Shown here: positions 1-12,813 of the stretch, one piece after another | Layout of the letters: each line of letters starts with the position of its first letter | How positions within the stretch are numbered: position 1 is the first letter of the stretch | Source: Aldrovandia affinis | Lineage: Eukaryota; Chordata; Actinopteri; Notacanthiformes; Halosauridae | Reading direction: 5' to 3' | Length of the DNA: 64,000 nt | Assembly: GCA_029706075.1 (NCBI GenBank) | Contig: JAINUG010000015.1 | Coordinates: 620,001 to 684,000, forward strand | The notes under the pieces: model-generated | The model's input: only the letters and a program-made list of their open reading frames with translations | The model's database searches: none | What the model was told of the DNA's origin: nothing | Translations under genes and position numbers: made by a program

Positions 1-3000
1 TGATCACTTCCAAGCTGCTGCTGCTGCTTTTCATATCTGAACCATCCCCTGCATATCTGTTGCACAGACACAGGGCTATCAGATCAGTTTTTTGTCATTC
101 TACATCCTAAAATGCAGCAACTCCTTTTGTTTTTTTACAAGTGAATAAATTCCTCTTTTGATGACTCAAATAAAAATGTCTCCAAGAAAGCTATTTTAGC
201 CTTTTTGCTTTGCTATATTAATTTTTTGTTTAAGTTGTCAAAAATTCAAATGAAACTTGCCAAACATCCTTCATTTAACATTCCATCCTTCATGATGATC
301 ATTGTCTGTTGTGCTGACTTTATTTATTGCTCTCAGGACACAGACGTACAGTAGCACATTTGCCCATACAAATGAGTTTCAATAATGACTTGCAGCATTG
401 CCAGACGCTGATTCATCTCAGTACTAGCAAACTACAGCCCTCCCAAAATCTAATTTACTTCAGGGATGTCCTAAGAACAGACCAGCACATTGTGTAATTC
501 TGCCATTAGACTTAATAAGATTCTCTTGCATCTGGGTTGTTCTGCCTAAGCTGTTAGATGCTGGCCAAATAGTCTTTATTTTAAAAACAATTCCAAGAAC
601 ATAAGAATACAAAATGATGAGAGTCAGCCCATCTAAGCTTGTCATTTAACTTGTACCATGAATGTGTATGATTAAAATAAGAATGCATGAGCTCTCATTC
701 TCACATCACCACAAATTAACACAACATTAACGAAAACAAAATGGCCTAAATCTTGGAATAAGGGAAAGGAAATTATAGCAGAACATCATAATTGCAAGGA
801 AACGTTGAAAAATATGCATTGTTCTTTTCAGATAAACATTATTGTAATTACAAATAAAATGTATAGTGTTGTTCAGTGATAGTTGTTTAAAGCAACTCTA
901 ACATTAGAATTACAATTCTAACAAACAGAATCAAACATTATTTCAAAATACAAATTCACAGTCAAAAGGCAATCCATTGAGATTATGATGAATCACCAAT
1001 AGACTGTACATGGCAATATAATTAATATGATTCATATAATTAATACAATATATTAGTATTATCAGTATTAAACAGCAGTTCAAACATTGCACTGTATTTG
1101 TGCATGCACAAGAAAGCTGCATCTGGTTTCATGGTAGCAACAAATACAATTAAGCCAAACATATCTTCCTGCACAACAGTGATACATTTTTCATGGTTTG
1201 TTTGAGGGGAACATCTGTTTCAACAATGTTTACTTAACATACATTTATGTTCACTTCACAAATCTAAAATTTCAAACAAACACGTGTTGACTTGTGAAAT
1301 GTGTTCCCCTGTTCCCAGGGCAACAGTGTTTAGCATTAATTATACTGCTGTCTCATCCCTGAAAAGCTCTGACATGCAGGATAATGGCTTACTGGGTCAA
1401 TTTGTGTTTTTCAGAAAGGATTAGACCACAGCGTCATTTTGGAGATATGGAGTAATTAACATTCACACCCTTGAAAATGTGCTGCTCAATACCAAAGCAC
1501 TGGCTTCAATAACAAATCTGCTGAACAAACACCACCCTAAAGTGTAAAAGCAAAATTACACTGATGAGGAACCAATACAAATATATAGAGCAACAAAGTT
1601 TTTGACAATAACTGTGAATTATTGCTACATTATTTTATTAAAATGGCAGGGTATGTATTTATTGTGTAAAATAATGTATTTAAAATAATATTTTTGCATA
1701 ATGTTAAATAATGAACAACAGTTAGTGGAAAAACAAAGCTAAAAATTATAAAATAAATGTATTGTACTCCTTTGCAACACCTTTCTCAACTCTCCTTTAT
1801 ATAAGGGGAAATTATAATCAAGCATTGTTCTTTCAAAACAATAAGCAGTGCTGATTAGCACTACTCTGACAACAAATGTGGAACATTAGAGGTTGTACTT
1901 TCATCTGCAGATTGTACACTGATTCAAATGCTTCATAGGATTTAAAGGCATTGTGGTTTATAGTATATGTGGTTTAATCCACACAAGCTGACAACTTAAA
2001 CCAATATGCAGAACCCAGCTACACTAAATGTCTTATTTCCTTTCATATTAGGCAGCGTTGGACTCAGGCCATATAAAAAGGGCCAAATTGATTTATATTA
2101 GGGTAATTCACTTGTGTGTCTTGGGAGGATCACTAATTAGTCATTACATTTTCACTTTCCACATTATTTATGATGAGGATCAAGGAATCCCTGTTGGCAT
2201 CAGGCTTTGAAAACAAAATAATGTGAAAAATTAAGGAAATTAAATGTATTTAATTTAGGAATATTTCTTCAAAGTCTAAACATCTTGAGATAATTTCCAT
2301 AGTATACCCACAATTTCCCCTCTAAATAGGAATAGCTTTATAACATGTTTGGAGGATATATGGTGAAATATCAAAGCTAAACCTAAGTCAATATTATATT
2401 AGCTTGGTGTGAGATCTGAAAGCAGGCTGAAAAAGAACCTTTTAATCCAATGACTGGTTGGTTGTTGTTGTGCGCAATGTGATGACTGGCTGCCAAGGGT
2501 GCTTCCATCTCCCTCTAGTGGAATAACTATGCTTACAACACATGATAATATGACTGGTAACCTTGTGAATGACTCATAGGTTTGGACACAAAGGAAGTAC
2601 TGTAGATACTAATTTTCAAGTTTTGGGAATAGACATAATATATATGGCGAGAAAGCCGTTGGATCTCAGCCACCCAACGTTACCGCCAGTAAATTCATAA
2701 TGAGACCTAAGTCACTGGCTCTCGTATGATGCAGTGGGCCAATTAACTCAAAATCTGTGAGTTGATACTAATGTATCTAACCACAAGGCAGAAAAACTGT
2801 TGAAACCATGCTGATAGATCCATGATGTTTGTAATAAGTCAAGATAAAATATGGACAAGAGAGCTAAGCAAGAAATATTCCGAAATTTTAATTAAAGATC
2901 ATTTTTGTCTCTAGCTATTTATAAATTGCAATTTAATAACATTTTATTTTTATTTTATTTTATCTTTGCTCCAGCACAACTGGAATGTTGGTTGTCCGCT

Positions 3001-3950
3001 CTCCAGGACCTCTGAACTCAGCACTGGCACCTCATTGCAGCGTGAATAATATAGCATATACATAGGCCACAAATTAAAAAATTAAAAAACATTCCTGCTT
3101 ATATTCATTGTAGTTTCTCTATCATTTTCATGTTGTTTGTAGCAGTAGTTTGAAAATGTGTTTTACATTGATTGTTGGCCATTATGTATATGGCTTCGCA
3201 CTATACACTGTATACGGTGCTCTGGTACCTTTGTTCCCCATTGCACACCCCACCTCTCCTTATTCACTTTGAGATCCGGCACCTTGTTATTTACACATTA
3301 AGTGTAAACACTGCCTGTTTTTTTGTGAGTTACTGAAATGTTGGGGTATAGAACATGCCATTACTTTTTAATGAAAGGCTTTACTGATATTTAAGACCAT
3401 AACATTATTTTAGCTTGTGAAGAATATAAGTACACTGATGACAATATCATGAATTAGAGATCGATATATCAAAGGCTTTGGGGGCTAAATGGACACAAAC
3501 ATCAGGTAGCTGAGTGCAAAAGTTTAAAGATGGTACAAGATTGTGATACAGAGTGTGCTGTGGTGCTTTGGGGCAGTTGGGTAGAACAAGACAAGATAGC
3601 ATTGGTGAGAGACTGTTGGTGACTTTATGATAAGTCAACTGTTGACCATCTGATGGTCAACTTCTTTGTTTTAAACTTCAAGGAGAATGAGCACCCTTAT
3701 TGCTCAGACTTGATCAAGAGAAGGTTTTGGCAGAGTTATGTCTGTACTGACATTAAATCACATTGCAAGCAATATAAACAGTGTGCAGGCATTCTTTCGC
3801 TTTTTACAGTTCTCCATTTTGCGTGGCACCTGCGCAAGATTTTTGGATGTTCGAATGCCTCTCTGAACCTTTAGCAGAGTTAGCCATAGCTTCCTAGAAA
3901 GGATGCCAGACAGAATGCATTTTCCCACAATACATCATCTGCTTGACCAA
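1..3950. other. AT-rich intergenic DNA, no gene recognised
   Basis: No open frame here looks like a conserved protein, and no chain of exon-like segments with splice sites was found on either strand. The sequence is AT-rich with short A/T runs. Only very short spurious frames are present (for example near 460-645 and 3447-3638). It may hold distal regulatory sequence, but nothing in it can be supported. Confidence 0.6.
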
Positions 3951-3959
3951 AAAGTGCTA

Positions 3960-4450
3960 TAAAATCACAAGCAGGGTCATGGTTAACAGTATTCTTGCTG
4001 AATTCCTTCCCATTAGGTCTGGCATGAGGCATAGCCTCTGGCCCATCTCCTGTACATCATCTACCTGGAGCCATTTATCCAAGCAATTATGACAGCCCTG
4101 AACCTAACACATTACCAGTCTCTGGGGATCTAAGGAAAATGTCTCAGCATGGTGGCATACATTTATAATATCACCATCGTTAGCACACATAGTCTGTCTA
4201 TCTCTACAACTAGGATGATGGATGACTTTTGTGTGGCCATGGGTGCTTCAGTCAATATGGCCATGAGCTGTGTCTGAGGCAGGATGGGCAAAAGTAAATA
4301 CACCACTTTCCCTATTCGAACCCAGGAGATCAGACTCCTGGGGGTAATTTTCGGGCGAGGGATTCGGAATTTGTAGGAGGTCATCCATCATGTCTTGTAG
4401 AAGGTGGTGGTTTGGAGAACACAGACCCTGGAAATTACAGGTAAGATCAG
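3960..4450 (+). mobile_element. Degenerate LINE reverse-transcriptase fragment
   Basis: Translated on the plus strand with stops ignored, this stretch gives LYIIYLEPFIQAI, then AYIYNITIVSTH, then IRLLGVIFG. These sit in the order expected of the palm and downstream region of a non-LTR reverse transcriptase: the segment before the catalytic box, the box itself (normally Y-x-D-D, here decayed to Y-I-Y-N), and a later conserved IxVLGVxxG-like segment. Several in-frame stops show the copy is dead. The clade cannot be fixed from this fragment. Confidence 0.45.
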
Positions 4451-5494
4451 GTAAGCACAATAGTGCTCCTGATCCTCCTCTGTGTGAGGCAGGTATTTTC
4501 CCTAAGACAAAACCTCTTGTAAAATCATTAAGACAACAGTTGTTAGTTTTGTCTTGGGGAGTAAAATGTTAAAATATAAATGGACCACATTGATCAAGGG
4601 AGTAGGAGAAAAGGGGACGCAGCATTATCATTATGTTGTTCCTTCTCTTAACTAGCCTTTTTAACAACAACCAAAATCTTCTGTCATAAATACTTGCAAA
4701 CAGCCTTTAAAATGTTACTGATACGATACTGTAGATTGAACAAACAGATGTATTGCAAATAATATAAGGCTGAAGCTTGATATACTTCATTAAACTGGTG
4801 TCATCATTTTAGGTTTATTATTTTAAAGATTTTTACAAGACATTTGATATGGTTGAGCATTTTAGTTCACCTAGAAAATTTGGCCTGGGGACGATTTCAT
4901 TTGTGTTTTAAATACAGCTCTAATATAAGTAATTCTATCAAGGTTCTCCTGCTATCTCCATATGCTTCACCTTGCTATACTCCCTTTGGCTGTTTATATT
5001 ATTTACAGGGATATTCAATTAATCACAATTGTCATAAAATAAATAACTGATGACACCTCTCACAACTCACAAAAATCACAAGTTCCAGAATCAATTAATA
5101 TTAAGAAATGGGAATTAATTTCAGTCAAAGAAAGTGATGGTATGTGATGATCTATTGCTGATATCCCTGTAAAAGAGGAAGTACTTTACTTGGGAATTAG
5201 TATATGTAAAGACTAAGCTGTTAGATGTTCCCAGAATTTAAGTCTGGGAGTCATACAAGTATATTTACAAATTATAGTTGTTAAAAGCTAATTTTACTTA
5301 TTCAATTTACAATTACGAATATTATTGTACAGTGTGTACATTGACATATTTTGGAAGGATGTCAAAACGTTCATTAAAAAACATTAAAACTAATGACATA
5401 TTTTGTATTACTCATAACAATTAGAGCTACATTTCACATCTTTCTAAAATATGTAATTCGTTTTGATGTTTTTAAATACATTTCGGTGTACACA

Positions 5495-5630
5495 GTGTCC
5501 CTTTAAAGTCTACACCCTGTCTCAAAAATGTCACATTTTGTTGCCTTACAGCCTGAAATTAAAACATTAAATCAGACTTTTTCCACCTTTATATACACAT
5601 TTTACCCTAAAACTTCGAAGTGAGTCATAC
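5495..5630. mobile_element. Tc1/mariner-type element end (relic)
   Basis: The stretch starting near tttaaagtctacaccctgtc and running through the AAATTAAAAC and CCACCTTTATA blocks is repeated in inverse orientation at about 10180-10352. That matches two ends of one transposon family now 4.7 kb apart. No transposase frame lies between them that would make a single element, so they are best read as independent relics. Confidence 0.45.
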
Positions 5631-6053
5631 ACATTTCAGTAAGTTGAAAGTCACAGGAAATGTAGATATGTTCAGTGATCAAGGGGACCATGACCACAGA
5701 AGTAAAATTGTTGTCAACCTAATAAATTCGCCCAATATATCAGAACTAACCTCTAATGTCAGAAAGGTCCCTGAAAATTTAACCTGTAAAAATTATTCTC
5801 AAATATCTGCTACCTAAATTAATTAACCACTTGGCTGTATCCATCCGTGTCCTACTATACAAGAATTACCTTTTTCAATGTGTTTTTATTAGATGAATAA
5901 TCACCTCTACAACACTTTGAGCAGCGCCACCACGGCACAGTAACGAATCGCAAAATTGGTAATATCGTCGCACGCACATTTTTAATTCGTCCCCGAAAGA
6001 TACGGTGTTCACAAAGGTCCAAACTTTCTCAATTGTGTCCACCACACCATAAG

Positions 6054-7252
6054 ATGGCCGACAAACCAGGTAAGGATAAGAATAAGTCATTCAGTTCGAC
6101 AATGCGCTGTCATTATTTGCACCCAATTCATTTGCATTTTGATTCAATGTGTGCGCTTGCAGTTTCTCAGACTAGCTGGTCAGCTGGCTAACGTTAGTTA
6201 TTAACGCGACGCAGAACGCGAATGTCAGTAGAGGCCGCACCATACACATTTTGCTTTCGCTATGAAGTCAAGGACTTTTCAGTCATGACTAAATAGCTAA
6301 CGTTAGCTAGCCATCACCAGTCGAAGTTATACCGAATATGACGTTATCTCTTTTATGGAAAGGGTTTTCTTGGTTGAGGTACATACACTTTGCTGATGTT
6401 GACTTTTTTAATTGCAGCAGCGGCAGTACGCCATCATAGCGGGTTGGTTAGATATCTATAATAATGCGTTACGTTACTCAAGGTCTTTTCTCAGTATGGT
6501 TAGCTACTTTGCTACATTGGCGTTTGCCGCACTTGTCCAGATGAAGCGATGTAACTGTGCTAGGCTTTTATTCTTTATAGTATACATCTTTAATATATGT
6601 TTGTTGCAGTTATCACTGTTTGTATGTATGTTAGCCAAGTATTGTATTTGCTTTGCAGTGCCCATTGCCGAAAAGAGGCTTATGGACGTTAAATTAGGAG
6701 AACTTACGTCTTGGGCAACCACCAAGGACTTCTCCCCCAACGGAATCATCGCAGCTATTCGCAGGGGTGAGTATTGCCTCTGGCTAGAGAGGGGGTTGAC
6801 ATGTCATCCCAATATTGAAAACAGTCATGTCTGCCCCCCCCCAATAATTTGTAGATATTAAATATTGGGGGGTGGGGCATAATTAAAGGGAATATTTTAT
6901 ATGTTGTTACGTCCTTGAACCATGCTTCCTCCATTAATGTAACGTTAGGGTCATTTCTTATCTGCAGGACACGACAGGTATTACAACAAGTACATCAACG
7001 TGAAGAAGGGTGGCATTGGTGGGGTTGCTATGCTCCTGACAGGATATGTCCTCCTGAGCTACGTGTGGGAATACGATCACATCAGTGAGTATCATTTTAT
7101 TTGTGGAGGCATTATTATAAATGAGCATGTTTTCTATTTCATACAATACAACTAATGTACGAACTATACTTCTAAAGATATATATTTAAAAACCTCAGTT
7201 AGCCCGTCTCCTTTTTTTCCTAGAGCATGACCGCTGGAGGAAATATCACTGA
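6054..7252 (+). CDS. atp5mf: ATP synthase membrane subunit f, mitochondrial
   Basis: A small single-pass subunit of the mitochondrial ATP synthase Fo sector, in the inner membrane. Four coding exons, all with GT-AG borders: 6054-6069, 6659-6766, 6968-7084 and 7224-7252, joining to 89 residues plus stop. The product starts MADKPVPIAEKRLMDVKLGE. It carries the family signature around residues 28-61 (KDFSPNGIIAAIRRG, then RYYNKYINVKKGGIGG), a hydrophobic helix at about 60-74, and ends HDRWRKYH, very like the mammalian C-terminus. Mammalian forms are about 88-94 residues. The start is the first ATG of a short first exon ending CAG|GTAAGG. The 3' neighbour is cpsf4, tail to tail. In human this gene forms read-through transcripts with PTCD1. 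The assignment is close to certain. Confidence 0.96.
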
Positions 7253-7337
7253 AGACTCTGAGGTGTTGCTCTTCAATGTCGTGTGAATTCCACACGTACA
7301 CCCTTTCTGTATTCTGCACTAGGTGATATATGACCAA

Positions 7338-7343
7338 AATAAA
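7338..7343 (+). terminator. Polyadenylation signal of atp5mf
   Basis: A canonical AATAAA lies 86 bp after the atp5mf stop codon, giving a short 3' UTR. Confidence 0.75.
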
Positions 7344-7482
7344 CTAAAAAAATGTTGTGGGATTATTTGATTAGGACTAGTTTTTCTTTGACTTTGATAA
7401 TATATGCCATTTTTAGACCCAGATTGCTTGTTTATGCCAAAAACCGACTTACAGTAGTGAATGCATATTTTTCAGTATATGT

Positions 7483-7550
7483 GGTCCCAATGGGAATCCA
7501 ACCCACAACCCAAGCGTTTTCAGCGCCATGCTCTACCTAGTGAGCCACAC
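7483..7550 (-). mobile_element. tRNA-like SINE head fragment
   Basis: Read on the minus strand this has a GTGGCTCACTAGGTAGAGCA segment (A-box type) followed about 40 bases later by a GGTTGGATTCC B-box. This is the internal polymerase III promoter layout of the tRNA-Lys-derived salmonid-type (HpaI-like) SINE heads. Only the head is left. It is not a functional tRNA, since the arms do not pair and the spacing is off. Confidence 0.55.
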
Positions 7551-7559
7551 AATGTACCA

Positions 7560-8830
7560 AATGTATATTAGCGTAAAAGTGTAAAAGGCATGGAAGAAGT
7601 CTTCAATCTCTGATATGATTATGCTTGGAAAATTAATTTTCCCTCAAATAATATTGAATTTCAAAAGTTAAAATATAATGACCATTGTTTGACATGTTCA
7701 CACTTCAAATTTCTGTTTCTGTTCTGTGCACAAAATGAACAAGCTATAGCTGCAATGACAATAAAATGGTATGATCTATGAAATTTTCTTCACATAGTTT
7801 GGCATGGTACTAGGGGAATTAAGAAGAATGCAGGACAGTTTGATTGAAAAACAATTCAACCATTTGAAGTAGTGATGTACATATGACAGCCTCCAAGTAG
7901 AATACAGGTGACCGGTTCAATTTCAAGTTGTGTGTTTCCTCGCATGTAATCCTAAAATACATTATATATGGTGAAGGCGAGGTGGTCAAGGTTGAAAACT
8001 GAGGTGCTTAAAAAGGGTAACTTTACACCATCCTCCCTAACTGCCCATGTGTTACTACTTACTAGAACACATTAATTACCCAATAAATTCAGCATGGATT
8101 GATCAGCCTTCTATCCTATTCCATTGTTAAAACTATTAAAAATGTTTCTGACAACTGTTTATTTGCATTTCAAAGACATAATTCTCTTAATAAATTGTGT
8201 TTGTGTTCCAAGCAAAGCTTGAAAATATAAATGGTTTACATTTCGTTATGCAATGTACATATAGCCCTCTCAGGTAGGAGCTTTTTGAGAGTGCTGTATT
8301 GTTTTTTTGCAGCAGATTTGTCATGAATAATAATATTAACCTCATCTGACAATGAGGCGGAGTCTGATAATGGTTTAAGCAGCATTTGTTAAAATAATGG
8401 GGTTTATTCAAAGTCACCCCCTTTTATTGTATTTGTAGTACAAAAGTGTATGCAAAACAAAATACAAAAGTAATTTATTACACATTGTTCCTTTACTGCA
8501 ATAAACCTTAAAGTTATGTCAAAACATACCCAAATACATTTTCTGTACCGGCCTGTACAAAATGCAATATTTATCATTTTCAAGATGACGGTCTATGCAA
8601 AAAATCTGTATGTCCACAGCATTCGGTTCAATTGTCTGGAATTGAATCATGGATACCCTGTACTTTGCCTTATACTCATATTTGTTTTGCTGCAAAACGT
8701 TTGGCAATTATACGAAGGAATAATCACCAAGATTGCATTCTAAATGGGAGTCTCATGATGCCTAATAAAGAGCAGTTCTTGTATTTTATAATTACATTTA
8801 TTCATGGAGAAGACCTAGTAGTTTATTTAA
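7560..8830. other. Intergenic DNA, no gene seen
   Basis: AT-rich sequence between atp5mf and a Tc1 relic. Short open frames at 8187-8417 and 8516-8743 show no family resemblance and no splice context. Confidence 0.5.
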
Positions 8831-8834
8831 TGTT

Positions 8835-9232
8835 GTCAAATGAATGAAAATGACAATTCTTGGAGGCGATTATCCTGGTATACTGCAAGAATGAAGTTTG
8901 TAAAAAATCTGAATAGAGCTCTAGGGAATAGGTTGTTCATAAGATGCAGTGAACTCAAACTAATGACCTGGCCTGCCCAGTGTCCAGACCTCAATCCCAT
9001 CAACTCACTGTTGTCTGGGAATAGCTGCAGGAGAGCTGGGAAGACATTTCTCTTTTGCAACAGTGTTTTATGAGATTCACGCTGAAATGCACAAAAGTAC
9101 TGAAAATGTGTGAATAATTGTGAGATTATTCTAATATTAAAACATACTACTTTTTAAACAAAATTGTATTTAAACAGCTGCCTTTACCCATCTTTATCAT
9201 TGGTGTGAATCATTTTGGAGGGTACTGTATAT
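8835..9232 (+). mobile_element. Tc1-like transposon 3' relic
   Basis: The plus strand encodes TWPAQCPDLNPI, the conserved segment just before the third catalytic acidic residue of Tc1 transposases. The following ExLW region is missing or altered. The stretch ends near 9232 with sequence matching the other member of this TIR family at 10979. The N-terminal half and the first two catalytic residues are absent, so this is a dead copy. Confidence 0.7.
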
Positions 9233-9289
9233 ACATACAGTGGTTAAAGTGGGCTGGTATGGTATACACCTGTATGGTACACTGCCATT

Positions 9290-9445
9290 TAAAAAAAAAA
9301 AAACCAGCAGGTCGAAGGGTGTGCGCGTGTGTGTGTGTGTATATATATATATATATCTCTATCATCTCACACACACACACACTCTTCTTAATCTCCACTT
9401 CAACCACTATATTTTCTCTCACACACTCACACTTTTTTAATGTTC
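9290..9445. repeat. Compound microsatellite (A, GT, AT, CA tracts)
   Basis: A run of A is followed by (GT)n, (AT)n and, after a short gap, (CA)n. This gives open frames of low-complexity peptides on both strands that are not genes. Confidence 0.9.
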
Positions 9446-9475
9446 CCTTTAACTCCACTCCAGTGAGGTGATTGG

Positions 9476-9481
9476 TTTATT
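9476..9481 (-). terminator. Polyadenylation signal of cpsf4
   Basis: TTTATT on the plus strand, that is AATAAA on the minus strand, 157 bp past the cpsf4 stop codon. Confidence 0.6.
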
Positions 9482-9637
9482 ATTCTGCAGGGATAGAGAC
9501 TTAAGGGTGGATGCAGTCTACAATGCGTGGTCATCAGAACTTTTAAAGGGAACAGTTGAAGCCCACCGGCACCTGTGCACCGACTTCCTGCCATCCATCC
9601 AGGCTGAGAACACATCTGCACATCTGAGGATATGTAG

Positions 9638-12600
9638 TTACTGTCCACTTAGGAAAGCCAGGTGTCCCTTTGTACATTTATTGGCGTAGTGTCCCTTCTC
9701 ACCACACTGACAAGATAAAAAATAATAATAATGATTAAATAAGCACCAATTGAGATACAGCAGCCACTCTAAGGAGCTGGAATTCTAACATCAAGTTCAA
9801 TACTTCTGCCTTATGCTCAAAAATCTAGCAATTCAAATTAGAAATAGCATAAGGTTTAATTTGGTTATGTCAAACATGTAGAAATGGTTTGTCAATGGAA
9901 TACAATATGTTATACAATTACAAATATTAGTTGTTTCCAGAAATAGGTATGACAAAATACAGTTTGAAAAATTGGACAACTGAAGTTTGGTTCGCTAGTG
10001 ACAGTAAGGGTAGAGATTATGTGCTACATAAACAAAGATAAGTGAAGCATATGCTAATTTAAAGGAAATGTTGAAACGTCCTGATCAGCCAGTGTCTCAG
10101 CTTTCCTACACCGTTTGCTTTTGTGGATTGAAGGTTTTGCATACATCATGTCCATAATAAAGTTTTGGGGTTTTTTTTTCTGATATTTTTAAATAATGCT
10201 CGGAAACTGAGAATATTTTTCTCCACTTGGAAGTTGTAGGGTAAGATATTTAAATGTGGAAAAGTCAGATTTAATATGTTTTAATTTCAACAAAAGCAAC
10301 AAAAGGTTACATTTTTGAGACGGTGTAGACTTTAAAAGAGGCACTGTAATTGAGTGAGACATACTAATGAATTACCATTACACATAAATGAACATAAACA
10401 TGAACGCGACAGCATTGGAATACAATATGCCAGGATTTAATGCTCTTTTGCCACAGGACCAGGACAATCCATAGATGGTTTTTTTGCCATAGCTTAGACT
10501 GCAAAATAAAAGGGCTGGTCTTTCCTTGTAGTGAGTTCCAAGGATGCAGCATGTGATATTACAACAACTGGAATTTGACATTTTAGTGCTGGGGGCAATT
10601 ATGTATATTCAATGTATATGTGTATAACATAATGTAATGTGTAATGTGTATAACATAGATATTCAATGTCAGGTCAAATATAACAGTATAAGCAATGCAT
10701 TGTTCTCTACATAGAGCTGCCATGAACACATTGAACCTCGTTACCTTGTAACACGTGACCTGCTCCAATGGGCGGGGCCCTCTGTGGCCTGTCATGTTGT
10801 TGTGTGAATGCATTGCACCAATGACTTGTGGCATCCTCGGGTGGTGCTGGTAATGGTTGGAGTTAACTTTAGGGTTGGTTAACTGGATCAGTGATGATGA
10901 TGACCTCATATTTGTTGGTTGAAAGTTAATCTGTAAGGGAAAAAGCAAGAGATAAGGCAAGACATGACATTTTACATGTACAGTGCCCTCAAATTATTCA
11001 CACCCTTGATAAAGCTGAACAAAGAAGGCTGTACAACATAAACAATACAGGTAATGTGCTATATTGTAAGCTCAATACAATTGCACAAGAGAAAAAGGTT
11101 TTGTTTAACAAGTAATATTTTCACAATTATTCACACCCCTATCTTCAGTACTTTGCACAACCTCCCCTCAGGGGGCCGGGGGGGTTTCCTTAGCCTCCCT
11201 GCCTCACTGTGTGTAGGGGCAAGATGCAACGGTGTCCTCTACCAGACAAGTTAACCTTTTTTATACTGGTTTTAAACTTCTTAACTGTTGACCTAATAGT
11301 GGAAAGTGATATCTATAGTTTTTATTTACTTGTCTGTAACCATTTATGACTTGTAAATGGATCATACCTTTTGCTGGGTCTGGATTTGCTGTTGAAGGGG
11401 CGGTTGCTCAGTTGTTCCCATGGGCAGATCAAACCGTGGACTAAAGAAAACATGTATATAAATGACCTTTTCAAACCCTCCTTTCACCAAATAATGAGAT
11501 ACACTTTGACTTGCAAATCCTGTTTTACTCAATCAGTATACATAGAGACTACTAGGTAACTAATACAACTACCCTAAATCTTACCTGAATACTAGATACC
11601 ACAAATGGAAAACTTTAGTTGGCAAGGAAAATAGTTGAACTTACTGCATGAATTTACAAGTCCTGCCGTCTGGACAAAAGCCGACCAAGTAGTTGATACA
11701 GATGACCCTTCGAGTATGCCTGTGTCTGCAATCTGGACCTGAAAAAGAAGTGCAAAAATAAAGCACAAAAATGTTACTACATTAAATTACAAGCTGCTAG
11801 TGGAATAGAAATAGATCATTTAAAGTTTTTCATCTTTGCAAAGAAAAAAATATATAAATAACATAAGCATGTTATTAGTATTCTCACCATGTTTACAGAA
11901 TCCTCTGTCATACCAGGGACAGTCTTTGATCTTGGACTCAGGGTCAATGTGTAAGAATGGACATTCTTTGTTACTGCACTCCCCTGCAATGACATTAGTT
12001 GAAATGAACTAATCTGCAGAAAGAATAAGACTAGTTTTACTCACTTTTCCAGAACAAATGTAAAACACTCACCAAATTTGGAGTAGAAATAGCACTCTGG
12101 CATCTTGGTCATGTCATATTCGTGCAGAAACTCGCATTGGTCCCCTTTTTTGCACAGTCCTCTGAGCCAATGTTTACAAACTACCGTTTTCTCCCCACTG
12201 ATGTGACGGAATGGACACATCCCACCTGCAGAACCAGATAAGAAGCGCGTTGGTAAAGTTCGACCAAAACATTTGTATAAAATTAAAGAGTCGGATAATA
12301 CTTAACGTAAATAAATAAACGTCAGCTATTTCACAAACATCGGTCTAGCCTAATTCTAATGATTCATTTGGATGAACTGACATGTCTGAATGTTATTTAG
12401 CATGCTAAAACCAACGTTGCCATATTTTAAATATCACGTGCATCTTGAACCTACTTAATTTCGATTTTAAAATTATATTTCAGTACTGAGTTACCAGTAA
12501 GACTTCAATATGCATACCTTTTAAACAAGCAGCTTTCAGGAAAAACTCACACACCGCCGCCCCAGATTCTGTAACGTAACAGGATTGACAACATTATGAA

Positions 12601-12813
12601 GTACAAGCCATGCATAGTAGATATAACTTGGACCTGACAAAGTTTTTCTACATTTCATTTATCTAGCTAGTATTAGCTATGTAGTGACAACATTATAATT
12701 TTCCACTCACTGTCCATTCCTGGGAACGGTAGAGGCTGAGCTCCCAACTGCTGCTCCACAGCAATCTCCAGGTCAAATTTAATATGATCAACTGTAGCAA
12801 TCAAGTCCTGCAT
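9638..12813 (-). CDS. cpsf4: Cleavage and polyadenylation specificity factor subunit 4 (CPSF30)
   Basis: The zinc-finger subunit of the CPSF complex, which helps recognise the AAUAAA signal of pre-mRNA in the nucleus. Eight coding exons on the minus strand: 12711-12813, 12518-12568, 12073-12225, 11888-11983, 11645-11738, 11368-11440, 10745-10930 and 9638-9706. They join without a break to 274 residues (human 269). Five CCCH zinc fingers span residues 41-170, the first being C41, C49, C55, H59. A Ser-rich linker with SSSSLIQLT follows. The last exon, 1 kb downstream and only 69 bp, supplies the rest of a CCHC zinc knuckle (C250, C253, H258, C263) and ends FLSGQ. All introns are GT-AG. The gene is head to head with ptcd1 and tail to tail with atp5mf. 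Introns 6 and 7 hold Tc1-like ends. Confidence 0.97.
10180..10352. mobile_element. Tc1/mariner-type element end inside cpsf4 intron 7
   Basis: Inverted match to the relic at 5495-5630: the same blocks (tttttgagacggtgtagact at its right end) occur in reverse complement. No coding capacity remains. It lies between the CCHC-knuckle exon and the previous exon of cpsf4. Confidence 0.45.
10979..11165. mobile_element. Tc1-like end fragment inside cpsf4 intron 6
   Basis: Begins cagtgccctcaaattattca followed by cacccttgataaag, a typical teleost Tc1 terminal sequence and the inverse partner of the end near 9232. A second cacaattattcacaccc block lies near 11127. No transposase remains. Confidence 0.55.

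Noticed and set aside
6412-6861. A 149-codon open frame through atp5mf exon 2
   Set aside because: It reads through introns on both sides. Only 6659-6766 is coding, as shown by the splice sites and the conserved protein.
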